Source of the DNA: Boesenbergia rotunda
Taxonomy: Eukaryota; Streptophyta; Magnoliopsida; Zingiberales; Zingiberaceae
DNA: 64,000 nucleotides
Reading direction: 5' to 3'
Assembly: GCA_024364735.1 (NCBI GenBank)
Contig: JAGFNQ010006457.1
Location: 124,001-188,000, forward strand
Positions 1 through 11,848 of the stretch are shown here, in pieces. The notes beneath the pieces were generated by a model, which was not told where the DNA came from, searched no databases, and saw only the letters and a program-made list of their open reading frames with translations. Within the stretch, counting starts at the first letter, position 1, and every line of letters begins with the position of its first letter. A program made the position numbers and the translations under genes.

Positions 1-637
1 CTGCATGCTTAGAAACTTGGATGTTTAGTATGCTTTGATGAACTCATGCTTATGATTTATTATGTGTACATGTTATATTCTTTCGTATGGATTTGCGAGT
101 AGGACAGGATCCTTACTAAGCATTTGTGCTTACTAGTTTATGTGTTGTCTTGTGCTGCAGATAAGGGTAAGGAACACTTAAACTAAAGGAAGAGGCAGGA
201 GGCTGAAGATGTGTGGGGTGGTGGCTCGGGAAGAAAGACTTTTATATCTACATTATTATGCTTATGTTTATGCTCCTTGACAATGAATGATGGTGATTAG
301 GATAGATATTGCATGATAATAGTTACACTTGGAATTTTCATGTACTTGATTTTATTGGATTATATTATGGTGTGAAATAATATGTGAACCTATCATGTTA
401 TGGAATAACTCGTGATTGAAATATTTCAAATAATGTTCTAATGATGCAAGCATGACATTTGAGTGACATGTATTGACTAGTATGCTTAGCACTCCTATAT
501 TACTTAATAGTTCTAAACAAGCATGCTCAATACTTAGTCCTTGCATTGTTGTTTTAAATTTTATGCTAGAGGAAAAAAAAATATGATTGATTGTACGTAA
601 CCCCGCCCCGAGTGTAGATATAAGGGCGGGCGTTACA
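1..637 (+). mobile_element. 3' end of a gypsy-type LTR inserted in a CACTA transposon
   Basis: The stretch ends in GGGCGTTACA at 628-637, the usual close of Tekay/Del-like gypsy LTRs, and TNP2 coding sequence starts directly after it. Positions 80-230 (a TTACTAAGC motif, then a CTGCAGATAAGGGTAA-like motif) resemble the reverse complement of the solo LTR at 6248-8932 and a block near 46860-46960, so these are related LTR families. The left end and its target duplication lie outside the window; the first five bases after it are tatca. No coding sequence is seen. The first codons of the open frame starting at 587 belong to this LTR, not to the transposase. Confidence 0.72.
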
Positions 638-3600
638 TATCATACATGGATATGGCATGGGGAAAGATTGTTGACAGGGAACTTAGTGAATGGTAATGAT
701 CGAGTAGGGCAAGATGAAGACAAATCTTTTGCTGAGGAGCCTATAGACATGGTGCAGGCTGTATATGATAGTTATGGTGAGAATCTAAGTCAGTTCAATA
801 AGCTACTTGAAGATGCTGAGAAATGCTTATATCCAGGATGTACAAAATTTACAAAGTTATCTGCAGTTGTGAAATTATTTAACTTGAAGGCAAAATATAG
901 TTGGAGTGATAAAAGTTTCACCGATATACTTAGTTTGTTTGGAGAAATGCATCCAGATGACAATGAATTGCCTTTATCTATGTATGACGCAAAGAAAATC
1001 TTATGTGCATTAGGGATGGATTATGTCAAAATTCATGCTTGTCCTAATGATTGTATCTTGTATCAGAAAGAGTACGACGATTTTGCCAATTGCCCTATTT
1101 GTGGGACATCAAGGTGGAAGTTGAGCGACAAATCTAACGTAAAAGAAGGAGTTCCTGCAAAGGTCTTGTGGTATTTCCCACCTATTCCAAGATTTCAAAG
1201 AATGTTTCGGAATAAGGCGATATCCAAGGTGTTAACATGGCATGCTGATAAAAGAATTCATGATGGATACTTACGTCATCCAGCTGATGCACCTTCTTGG
1301 AAATTAGTTGATCGCATGTGGCCAGATTTTTCTTCTGAGCCAAGAAATTTGAGATTGGTTATATCAGCAGATGGGATCAATCCCCACAGTTTGATGAGTT
1401 CTGCATATAGTTGTTGGCCAATTTTAATGATCACATTCAATCTTCCACCATGATTGTGTATGAAGAGAAAATTTGTTATGCTCACTTTATTGATATCTGG
1501 TCCTAGACAACCAGGAAATGAGATTGAGGTTTACTTAGCACCTCTCATTGACGACTTAAAATGTTTATGGGATAAAGGTGTCGAAGCATATGATGCATAT
1601 CGAATAGAAAATTTCTCTCTTAAAGTTGTTTTGTTATGGACAATCAATGATTTTCCTGCATATGGGAATATGTCAGGATGTGTTGTGAAGGGATATCATG
1701 CTTGTCCTATTTGTGCAGAAAATACTTACTCGACAAGGTTGAAGCATAGTAGGAAAATATCATATACAGGCCATAGAAAGTTTCTACCTTTAAGCCATCC
1801 ATATCGAAGGCAAAAGAAGACATTTAATGGGAAGCAAGAGTTTAACTTTGCACCAAATCCATTGAGTGGCCATGAAGTTTTGGAAAGAGTTGAAAGAATT
1901 AATTTTGATTTGGGAAAAATCAACAGCAAGCTACAATCAAAGAGGAATGATGGAGAAACATGCTGGAAAAAAAATCAATATTCTTTGAACTTGAGTATTG
2001 GAAAGACCTACATGTTCGCCATGTTCTTGATGTCATGCACATTAATGTTTGTGAAAGTCTCATTGGTACGTTACTTGATATTCCAGGAAAAACAAAGGAT
2101 GGAGTTGCAGCAAGATTAGACCTTCTGGAAATGAATTTAAGGACTGAATTGACACCAAAGATAGGGGAGAAGAGAACTTTTCTGCCAGCTGCCTGTTACA
2201 CTCTAAGCAAAGATGAGAAAAGAAGTATTTGTAATTCTTTGTGGGGAATAAAGGTCCCTGAAGGTTACTCATCTAATGTTCAAAACCTTGTGTCGATGAA
2301 GGATTTGAAACTTGTTGGCCTTCAGTCACATGACTATCACACTTTAATGCAACAATTGCTTCCAGTGGTCATTCGTGGTGTATTACTAAAACATGTCAGA
2401 GATACTATCACTCGATTGTGTTTCTTCTTCAATGGTTTATATAGTAAAGTAATAGACGTCTTAAAGTTGGATGACTTGCAAAGAGAGATTGTGATGATAT
2501 TGTGTTCGCTTGAAAAGTATTTCCCCCCTTCATTTTTTGATATAATGATTCATTTAACTGTTCATCTTGTGCGGGAGGTCAAATTGTGTGGACCCGTTTG
2601 GTATAGACACATGTACCCATTTGAAAGATACATGAAGATTTTGAAAGGTTATGTGCGTAATCACAATCGGCTTGAAGGATGTATAGCTGAAAGTTATATT
2701 GCTGAAGAGGCTGTAGAATTTTGCTCAGATTATCTATCTAATGTCGACACAATTGGGATACCATCAAAGCAGCGCAAATTAGAACATACTAAGCCTTTAT
2801 CGGGAGCAGTAGTGCTCCCAGCTAGTCATGATGAGTTACAGCAAACACACCGTTACGTATTGGTGAATGATGATGAGATTGATCCTTATATCGAGTAAGA
2901 TCTCCAACTTATCAATACTTTCAAGCAACTTGAATACAATAAGATATTGGTTTATTTATTACAAATAATTCCATTAGGACACACATGGTGGAGTTGAAAG
3001 CAAGATTTCCTCAAAAAGCTAAGTCCAAAAAGTGGTTACAAGATGAGCATAATCAAACATTTATTAAATGGTTGCATGATATGGTATGCTCCAAAAATAC
3101 TATCTATTAGCATACATACAACTCTTTCTATTTTACAAAAAATATAAATTTTATTATATTGTTAAATATAGGTTGAACATGGACTAGACCATTCCACCCT
3201 TCAAATATCTGAAAGATTGAAGTGGATAGCACGCGGACCTAGCAAGAAAGTGTTAAAGTATTCTAGTTATTTGATTGATGGGGTTACTTACGCTACGAAA
3301 GAGCGTGATGATGTACGAGTTACTCAAAACTCCGGAGTAAGCTTAGTCGCAAAAACAATGCAAGTTGCTAGTGCCAAGGATAAAAATCCAATTGTGTCTG
3401 ACATGGTTTTCTATGGAGTTATTGAAGAAATATGGTCACTCGATTACCACCAATTTCAAATTCCAATGTTCAAATGTAATTGGGTGGAGAATAATAATGG
3501 TATTAAAATAGATGATCTTGGTTTCACGTTGGTAAATCTGAACAGAATTGGATTCAAATCAGATTCTTTTATCTTGGGAAGTCAAGCAAAGCAAGTATTT

Positions 3601-3825
3601 TACATTCAAGATCCTCAAGATCCCATATGGAGCATTGTACTTTCAACTCCTAGTAGAGATCTAGAGTCATTTGAAAATGCAAATGAGGATGAACTAGAAG
3701 ACACTGTAATGCACTATCAATCTTTTACCAGAGGGTTACCATCAATGGATGTTGACGGAATAGATGACAATGAACCCCCATGCCTTCGCGAAGATTGTGA
3801 TGGGATTTGGGTCGAAAATGTTTAA
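638..3825 (+). pseudogene. CACTA transposase TNP2 with DUF4218 and DUF4216 (broken, 5' truncated)
   Basis: This is the catalytic transposase of the CACTA element, expected to bind and cut the element ends in the nucleus. The order seen is a TNP2 N-terminal region with two CxxC pairs (HACPNDC and CPICGTSRW, about 1040-1120), the TNP2 catalytic core (about 1380-2060), DUF4218 (about 2370-2720), then DUF4216 (about 3190-3700). Exons read 638-2894, 2978-3083 and 3172-3825. Both introns have GT-AG ends and the codons join in frame across them. Defects are: the 5' end removed by the LTR at 1-637; a TGA at 1451-1453 where a Trp codon (TGG) is expected; and a frame change in a run of eight A near 1967-1975, after which the frame from 1960 continues cleanly. 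The family and domain calls are firm. The exon limits are inferred from splice signals. Confidence 0.88.
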
Positions 3826-6242
3826 CAAATTATATTTTGCAGTGTTGATATATGTTTAATTTGCAAAGTTTCTTATGCATCATTCACTTAAAAGTTTGTC
3901 TTGGGTTGTTGCAACTTCTTATCTTCTAATGAACATGATGTTAAATTATGAAGGCTTCTATGAATTCATTTGTGTGAAACCAAATTTGATGTCAGCTTGC
4001 AATGGTTCTAAATTCGAGTAGTTCTCAGTTCAATTGTTCAATTGTTCTAAATTTCTATTGCTAATGACAACTTGCAATGGTTGGGAAGGGCAAAGAAAAA
4101 ATTCCATCTACATCCACTAATAAAGGTTTTGAAGGAAATGAGGACGAATCTACCGACACTCAAACAACAAGAACATCTAGAGGTCGTACCCATCTGGGTA
4201 AGCTTACTAGACAAAGGGTTCAAGGAATTCGAAAGAAAGTAAGATTCAATAAACTCGGGCAACCAGTGGGAGAAGTTGCTGTTGAAATGCAAAGTTGCAT
4301 TGGCTTGCTTGCTCGAGAAGAGGTCAAGATAACTTACAAGTCATGGAAGAAAGTTCCAAATGAAGTTAAAGATTTGATATGGAAATCGGTTAATGTAAGT
4401 TGTGTGTTTGTTCAAATGTCAGTACAATATATTTTATGTTATGTGATATTTTTTACTGTATTTATGTTTTATAGTTGACATATGATGTTCCCTCAATATG
4501 GAAGAAGGGATGTTTGATTTCAGCAAGTAATAAGTGGCGTCAGTTTAAATCCCATCTCACTCAGACATTCATTTCAAACAAGGCTGACAAACCCGAAGAG
4601 TTGTATGAACCACCAAGTGGCTATGGTCATACAAGAGATGATTGGATGTCTTTTGTCCTCAGTCGATTGTCTGATGACTTCATTGTAAAATAGTTTTTCA
4701 TTGTTTCAAAATAAGTAAGTAGACTTGAAGACAATTGACGAACCAGTAAATTTGATTTGTTTACATATGTTTTACTTGACTAGAAACTAAGTGATCAACA
4801 AAAGGAGAAAAGGAAGAAGAACATATACCCTCATCGCCTTGCTCGTAAAGGCTATGCATAATATGCTGAAGAAATAGTATGTATATTTCAAAATTTCTCA
4901 TAATACTAGACTGTTCTTTTTCTTATTAGCATCGTGAAATGCTTATAACAATAGTTTTTTTGCTGCATTTATAACCATTCTTAGTTGCCATACATCATTC
5001 AATTGTTCTTGTTGTTAGGCAAATGAATTATGTGAAGATGATGAAATCAATAGAGCTATTATTTGGAAGAAAGGAAGGGTCAATAAAGAAGGAAAATTTG
5101 ATGGCCAAGAGTTAAAACAAACAATAGACAAGATTGTGAGAAATTATACATAAAAATCAATTATTGTATTTCAATGAAATCTTACAAACTAGTTTATTTT
5201 TTCATTTGGATGATAGGATGATTACATACAACAGAAGCGTCAAGGTACATTGGAAATAAAAGAGGCAAAAGAAGATATTCTTACTAAAGCACTCAATTCA
5301 AAAGAGCATGGTGGGCGTGTGAGGGGTGTTGGAGGTCATATTACTCCATCATTATTCTTTAGTATTGGTGGAAATTGGAAGACTGACGATGTTGACAGAG
5401 AGCTAATCATTGTGCAAAAGAGAGAGTTGGTGGAGGCTAAAAAATTAATTCAAGAACAAGATGTATGTATTCAAAAACTTGAAGCAATTGTCTACAAAAA
5501 TGGTACATGGGGAAGTGATATTGATGACAAAGGCAGTTGCTCGGTAAAGTTACCTCAACAAAATGATAATGAAATGAAAACTGACAAGATTTCCCCTCAT
5601 GAAGAGTTGAATGATGTCGAAGTGGAAATTGTGGACAAAGCATTTGCTTTACAGGTATATAAGTTATTATGGTAATATATATTACTGAAATACAGAGTTA
5701 GTACAATTCAATGACACAGCTATTTATCTTTTAGGGTAAATCAGTGATTTTGACATTAGATTCTAGCACAGACATTGTTGCATATGGAACAGTTATTAAG
5801 GCCAATGGAGTTAATCACTTTATCCATGGTATTCCATTACCCAAGAATTGTATGCGTGTTTCCATCGATGAAGCAATTCAAAAATCAGCACGTTTGCCAG
5901 TTGCAATTCCCAATGAATGTGAAACTATTGGTGATGCTGTTGGAACACATGTGGCTTGGCCAAAACACTTGCTAATGCTACGACAGGAGGTACATCTAAG
6001 CTAATATTTCAAAGTAATTATTTGTAAAATTATTTAGTATTGCACCTATCTAACAAGCTAACGTTTCTAATTGTTCAAAGCCTCAAATGAAGAAAACTGC
6101 CCGTGTAGGAAACAACCAAACTTTGCCATCAAGTGTGCCAAAATCGTTGCACATGCTATATTGTTATTCAAAGCGTGCTCTCAAAAATGGAAGGAACTTG
6201 TCAATTATTTTAGATCATGAGGTATTTCAGGATGATTATGAA

Positions 6243-6247
6243 CTGAA
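6243..6247. repeat. Left target-site duplication (ctgaa) of the solo LTR
   Basis: The five bases ctgaa directly precede the TG of the solo LTR. The same five bases follow its terminal CA at 8933-8937. Removing the insert and one copy restores the peptidase-gene reading frame, which confirms the exact insertion point. Confidence 0.93.
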
Positions 6248-7139
6248 TGTAACGCCCGCTCTTAATCCCCTAGGGATTCGGCGGCGCTACTTTAATTTTC
6301 GTACATTACAACTACATGCATGCATTCATATTTTTCTATCTAATCTATGCATGGGCATATGTATCATTTTAGCATGCAAGGTTCATGTAGCGGAAGCATG
6401 ATTATTTTTATTCATCTTCAAACATAGCAAACATAACATGGGTTTAACATGACAAGTTCCAAAACTTGAAGCAACTAAGAGCAAGATCCTTTTTATCCAC
6501 CAGCACTATCACACACACACTTGCCCTTCTCCCGCAGCCTCCATGGCTTAGCGTCCTTTATCTGTAGCATAAGGGAAAACACTAAACGATAAGCAATAGC
6601 TTAGTAAGACCCTGTCCTACTCACAAAACCGGATATCATGAAAAGGTAAGAGAATATATCACATTCAAGCATGGTAAGCATTTAAGCATGTTTAAACATC
6701 TAAGCATGTTAACTTCATAGGAAGGTTCTTTTGAAAACATATAAACATAATACTTGAACATAGCATAATCATTAGGGCCCGGCTTGTACTTCATGTTTTG
6801 CGCGCGCCCCTGAATAGGAACGAGGTAGCTAATCCCGAACCACTAGGGTTTACTAGGCCTTCTCAAAAGTCCTTCAGCCTAGTATCATAATCATTTGACT
6901 CGCTTTAAGAGTCTATAGTACAAGCCATTACAAAATAAAATAGTTATCATGTTCTTCATTTTCATAAAGTATGCTTTTAGTCCCAACCTTCTAGGGAAGC
7001 ATTCTTTAGGCCCTAAGCCTTCTTCGTCCATGCCCTATAGGGCTCATTTTTATACATATGTATACATTCATAATCTTGATAACTAGCATAGTATAAAGCA
7101 TGCATTTCATGGGAGCAACCAAGGCTAGGGTCCAAGAGT

Positions 7140-8050
7140 TCTCTCTTGGCCGAAAGTTGTAATTTGGCTAGCATGCATTCCAATCAACATATCAAGATTC
7201 ACACAAGCATGTCATATCCTACACAAGATCATTATCATGCATGGTATTTATTAATCCAATCCCAAGTATAGGGCCCTTTGGCCGAAAGTTAAGGGTGGTG
7301 GTAGCTTAGGTTTTTGACCTCAAACATCCCATACAAGTATCATATATATATACATCATGTATCATACTAAGCATAGCATACATCATGGGGTAATCAACCT
7401 TCATAAACCTAATGTTCCATGCTTTGGCCGAATATCACATGCTAGGGAAAAATTAAGTTTTCCAATCAAACATTCCATTTAAACATCACTTGCATATACA
7501 TATCATCATCCCAAACATAAGCATATCTCATAGGGTAGTTTATCCTTTACAAACCCTAACTTTAGGGTGTTGGCCGAATGGTGTAGGGTAGGGGGATTAG
7601 GGTTTTTGGAAATCAAACCTTCACACAAACATTTACACAAACACCTCACATACATATCATGCAACATTATTAAACATGGATTTCATCATAGGTTAATCAT
7701 GCACCCTAAACCCTAATTCTTCTAGGGTTGGCCGAAAGTGTAGGGTAGGGGGATTTAGGGTTTTTGAAATCAAACATTCATACAACCATTTATACAAACA
7801 CTTTATCTACACTATCATGTCATACACTAACATAAGATACATCATAGAGTAATTCAACCCTTAAATCCCTAATTTTTCCATGTCTTGGCCGAAACTTGTA
7901 GGGGGTGCAAACCCTAATTTTTGTTATCACAACTTGAAGGAAATCAACATATAGGTATACCCTAAGTTCCAAGGGGTCTTCTCATGTATCAAAAAGTAAC
8001 CAAGGCTTTCCCTTAAGGGGTGGCCGAAACTTACCTAGGGCAAATCCCCA
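7140..8050. repeat. Seven imperfect tandem units centred on GGCCGAA inside the solo LTR
   Basis: The motif tTGGCCGAAa recurs near 7147, 7268, 7423, 7569, 7728, 7885 and 8021, that is every 121 to 159 bp. The surrounding units share long stretches: a run of ACATA-rich sequence, an ATCATAGGGTAAT-like motif and CCCTAA/TAGGG blocks. The TTTAGGG-like pieces belong to this unit and do not form a telomeric array. Confidence 0.75.
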
Positions 8051-8410
8051 TTTTCGCGAACTACAAGATGAAGGAAATCATACACAGCAATTATGCTACA
8101 GGTGAGGGGCACTTACTTCTTTCGCTAAATATCCTTAAGGTATACCCTTAGTTCGGAGGATGTGCTTGTCCTTGCTCTTGAGGTCCTTGACTTCTTCTTG
8201 CCTTGCAAGAGATTCAAACCTTCAATGGGGTCTTGGGAGTGTCCCTTGGGATGAGACCCTTCCCTTGGATTTTCGGAAATCTCAAGGAGGAAGAGGAGTT
8301 TGAATTTCGAAAATTGAAGAGGAAGAGAGGAGTTAAGATTTCAAAAATTGAAGAGGGAGAGTGAGTGAGGGGTTTGCAACAATGATGGTTAGCCCCTTAG
8401 CACTCCCTCT

Positions 8411-8418
8411 TATTTATA
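8411..8418 (-). promoter_or_regulatory. TATA box of the gypsy solo LTR
   Basis: On the minus strand the sequence reads TATAAATA, preceded by the TTAG of CCCTTAG and followed by a GA-rich stretch. It is the best TATA box in this LTR and would drive transcription towards lower coordinates, into the CACTA gene in antisense. Confidence 0.6.
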
Positions 8419-8932
8419 CTAAGGGAAGAGACAAAGTGCCTCTTCTCCAAGTGTCCCTTCACCAAGGGGTTTCTCATCAAGAGCCTCTTCCTCTACCCTT
8501 TCACATTCCCTAACCCTTAACAAGAATTTCCCTTCCTTCCTCTCAGTAATCCCCTGCTGGGTGAATTGGTTACTTCGTTGCTTTTCAAGGCTTTGCTTAC
8601 CAAGAGTTCCAAGGTTTGATCCTCGGCAAGAGCATATTTTTGCTCCTCTTTGGTTTTCACTTTTGCAAAGCCCATTAGCCCAATTCACTCTCATATTCTC
8701 AAATCACATTTATGCAATCATATATTCCAATTCATGAAATCACATATTCTAATTTATGCAATTTACATATTCCTAATCTTTTCTAATGAAATCAATAACA
8801 TTAAATCATGAAATCACAAAAAAAGTAATTTTATTTATTTATGAAATAAATGTCATACAATCTGATAATATATATCGATATTTTTGTGCCCTTTTTACAA
8901 TCGGAAGCAAGCCCAAAATTTGGGGCGTTACA

Positions 8933-8937
8933 CTGAA
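8933..8937. repeat. Right target-site duplication (ctgaa) of the solo LTR
   Basis: This is an exact match to 6243-6247, directly after the terminal CA of the LTR. The peptidase-gene exon continues from here with codons for LHFEDISPLYHLEP. Confidence 0.93.
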
Positions 8938-10041
8938 CTTGCACTTTGAGGACATCAGTCCTTTGTATCACTTGGAGCCTATTTCAGGAAATTGTGTGGT
9001 TGTTTACATATGGTAAGTTTTCAAATTACCTTCAACTTTAATTTTTGTTTTATTTATTCTTCGGCATACTTTATTTGTTTAGTAATACTAATAAAATTTT
9101 GATTTTCTTTTATTTTAAATGGTAGGCATCTTTATAAAAAGTTGGTGAAATAAAACAAGATTGATAAATTCAGATTTGTAAATCCGCACAGCATCCCATA
9201 CTTTCAGCAAACCACACAGGACAAAATAGGTAAATCTAAATAGTTGAACCAAAGGGCGAGTTTTTTAGCTGATAGGATGAGTGGTGCATCAGTTAATGAA
9301 TTAATTTTGGTGCCAAGTTGCAACGGGTAATTGACATCCATAAAAACATTTTCAATTATTTTTTAAGTCAATTGCACTGATTATGTGTTTGTGTGTAGTT
9401 TCCATTGGAATCTCACTGTTATTGAACCTCATAAGGAGATTGTTTACTTCTTGGATTCCCTAAGTCATCGCATTCACGATCAGGATTGGAAATATGTTGT
9501 CGAAATGTGAGTTCATATATTGTTTTTATTATGCAGTTAATTTAGTCATAAAACAATCATATATATCAACTATATTGTATGTATACATGAAGGGCGTTAA
9601 AATTGTTTAAATCGAACAAAGGAAAGAAAGGAAGAAAGAATGTACAATGGGAAGTAATCAAGGTATGTGTACTTCTATTTCAATCAAATATTTTAATATG
9701 TATATTGGTCATTAACCATATGATTTGTCTTTAATGTAGGTTCCTAGGCAGCCAGATGCTAAACAATGTGGTTATTACGTAATGAGATTTATGAGACAAA
9801 TTACTGAAGAAATTGCAACAATTGAGGGCGATGCATTGCGATCGATAGTAATATTATCTTTATAATCTCAAATAATTAGAAGTTATTTTGTTATCCTTTT
9901 TTCAATTATTTATGTTTTGTTCTTTAAGATTATATAATTTATGTGTGTTCGCAGTTCACACAAGTGGAGTACTCTCAACAACAAATTGATGAAGTGCGAT
10001 CTGAGGTAGCCGAATGCATACAAGATTATATTTATGAATAG

Positions 10042-11084
10042 GTATGTACAAGTTCCTTTTCTTATTATTATTTTTCTACTATTTTAAACAAATTTGGGCC
10101 AAATGTTTTATTTTGTGCATGACTATTACTTGGAGCCATATTAATCTAATTTGTTTAATATTCTGTTGCTGTGTTTGTGTAGATAACCGTTTTTTGAGTT
10201 TTGATATCATTTATAGGCTTAAATTTTGTTTTATATTTAATTAGTTGATCTCTTAATAGAAACTTAAGTTGATTTGGTGATTATTTATACCAACAGTTTA
10301 ACACTGAATGCTGTTTCTGAATTTGGTGTTTCTGAATTCTCTTTGAAGCGAGATCTGAATGCTGTCGAAAGCTAACATTGATATCATGTTGCTGTGATAG
10401 CTAACATGAATTCTCTTTGAAGCAAGATTTAGGTTGCCTAGCTACTTCCTTAGATGCTCTAGAACTCAATTTTGATCTCACTTTTCGAGATGCATTTTCT
10501 GATAAGCGCTGCACATTTGCAGGTTCAACGGTTGGTCTTAACACTACAGACTTTTGGTGATGAAGCTAGCTGCTGGGGATATTTTGATGATGTAATTATC
10601 TTGGTTTCTGGTACTTCTTGATGTATATGATACTTTGATGATGTTATCTGAATTTGGACTAATACTGGGGATCATGATGTATGATATTTGCGGAGTATAA
10701 TGTATAATATTTGATGATATTTTGATGTGTATATATGATAGTTTGAAGTGTGTTTGCTGAATATTGTTTAATTATTAAAATAATTTAATTTTTAATTGGT
10801 ATTTATTATAAATTGTTGGCTGCCTCAACCAAAAGACAACGATTTTTATTTGTTGTTAAATTATACACAAACAACGGTTTATTACTAATGTTAACCTGTT
10901 GTCGATCACATTAAAAGGCAATTGTGAAAACCTATTGCTACACTGTTGTTATTGACTATAAACGACAACGGTTTGTAACTGTTCATGTAGACCACCCCTT
11001 TTAACAACATGGCCTTTAACAACAATGATTTTCGCCTACGACAACGGTGAAAGCCCGTGGTTAATTAGCAATTTTCTACTAGTG
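10042..11084 (+). repeat. CACTA 3' non-coding and subterminal region with ACAACGGT repeats and terminal repeat
   Basis: The stretch after the last gene is AT-rich. From about 10820 it carries short motifs typical of the subterminal sites where CACTA transposases bind: ACAACGGT at 10871-10878, 10965-10972 and 11041-11048, with variants (GACAACGAT near 10838, inverted GTTGT forms near 10900-10950). The terminal inverted repeat occupies 11072-11084. Between 10310 and 10430 the phrase GAATTCTCTTTGAAGC occurs twice in a small local duplication. Confidence 0.8.
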
Positions 11085-11581
11085 GTCCCTTGAAAGCTCC
11101 GCCTCTATTCGTATCCACGCCGAGTATCGTCGGGATGACTTCGCTAAGCCACGAGTTTCATGTTCACGAGAACTACTAGATTCTCTGTGAACACGACGAA
11201 AACCGAGAGAGTAATCAAATCGAAAGACTCACCACCAAGGTTGGCCGAAGAGGAAGATCGTCGCAAGGAAGAACTTCGTCGCCTTGATGCTTCTCCTTGT
11301 GCTCACGGCAAGAAGAATGAATGAAGGCCTATGACCGGCCAAGAGAGAGGGAGAGAAGAAGAGGAGAGAGCCCAAGCAATTCTTGGATGGATCATCTTCC
11401 ATGGCACCCCTTGGGTCCTTTATATAGGGAGAGGTTTCTTAATTCCCAAGCAAACCTCTCCTTGATTATGGAATAATTTCTCAATCAATCTATAATCAAG
11501 GCTCTCATGATCAAGCTTCTTCTTCTTGATTATGGAATAATTTCTCAATCAATCCATAATCAAGGCTCTCTTTCTTTTGAC

Positions 11582-11785
11582 ATGATTATATAAAATTTAT
11601 AAAACAAACCAACCATTGGTTCATTATATAAAATTTTATAAAACAAACCAACCATTGGTTCATTATATAAATTTTATTAAACAAACCAACTCATGGTTCA
11701 TTATATAAAAATTTATATAAAATTTATATAACCTTTTATAAAATAAACCAACCTTTGGTCAATTTTATAAAACAAACCAAAATAG
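11582..11785. repeat. Tandem AAACCAACC-nnn-GGTTCATT units in LTR A3
   Basis: About five units of roughly 45 bp each contain ATTATATAAAATTTAT, AAACAAACCAACC and TTGGTTCATT. Each unit holds a small inverted repeat (AACCAA...TTGGTT). Other family-A LTRs carry fewer, more diverged copies near 32750-32900 and 40270-40430. Confidence 0.7.
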
Positions 11786-11848
11786 CCTTATCCTCTTATG
11801 GTGGTGGCCGGCCATGACAAGAAGAGAGGAGGCCCCCTCCTTGGCCTG

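Larger units (their letters stand above)
6248..8932 (-). mobile_element. Gypsy (Tekay-like) solo LTR, 2685 bp, with perfect 5-bp target duplication
   Basis: It starts TGTAACGCCC and ends GGGCGTTACA, a 10-bp terminal inverted repeat with TG...CA ends. It is flanked by ctgaa at 6243-6247 and 8933-8937. There is no gag or pol sequence, primer site or second LTR, so this is a solo LTR left by recombination between the two LTRs of a full element. Orientation is inferred from a TATA box on the minus strand (8411-8418) and from minus-strand similarity of 6480-6620 to positions 100-230. Short open frames in it (for example 8419-8694) are not recognisable proteins. It also contains an array of GGCCGAA-centred repeats. 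Confidence 0.87.
4077..10041 (+). pseudogene. CACTA second gene: TNP1-like/coiled-coil region plus C48 (Ulp1-like) cysteine peptidase
   Basis: This is a multi-exon gene downstream of TNP2 on the same strand, 250 bp after its stop. Exon 1 (4077-4394) starts MVGKGKEK and is followed by a GT-AG intron. Later exons encode a basic Ptta/TNP1-like region and a charged, probably coiled-coil stretch (5250-5660). The C-terminal part, after the LTR insertion, is a C48 peptidase with His in FHWNL (codon 9403-9405), Asp in YFLDS (9454-9456) and Cys in KQCGYYVM (9767-9769). C48 enzymes cut SUMO-like proteins; their role in plant CACTA elements is unproven. The end is at the TAG at 10039-10041. The solo LTR at 6248-8932 splits a codon run that would otherwise read DDYELNLHFED. 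Further stops (TAA at 4859-4861, others after LYKKLVK and near 9240) show it is dead. Exon limits between 4690 and 5740 are uncertain. Confidence 0.8.
638..11084 (+). mobile_element. CACTA (En/Spm) DNA transposon, 5' end outside the window, split by a gypsy solo LTR
   Basis: The right terminus at 11072-11084 is the reverse complement of CACTAGTAGAAAA, a typical CACTA terminal inverted repeat. Inside are a TNP2-DUF4218-DUF4216 transposase gene and a second gene ending in a C48 (Ulp1-like) peptidase, the usual two-gene content of large plant CACTA elements. The element sits in a copia family-A LTR: the sequence resumes at 11085 with gtccctt, which matches the LTR interior at the point where intact copies read gcgtccctt. 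A 3-bp target duplication gtc is therefore likely, but the left copy is off-window. The body is interrupted by an LTR at 1-637 and a solo LTR at 6248-8932. Both genes carry stops, so it could move only with help from another copy. Confidence 0.88.

Noticed and set aside
7680..7760. Interstitial telomere repeat (CCCTAAACCCTAA, TTTAGGG)
   Set aside because: Only one or two heptamers occur and they are part of the repeating LTR unit; no array is present.
8419..8694. 91-codon minus-strand gene
   Set aside because: It lies in the solo LTR directly downstream of its TATA box and has no domain; it may be part of the LTR transcript but cannot be supported as a gene.
1..8932. Positions 1-637 and 6248-8932 as the two LTRs of one gypsy element around 638-6247
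   Set aside because: They lie in opposite orientation, the right one has its own perfect ctgaa duplicates, and the DNA between them is CACTA transposase, not gag-pol.
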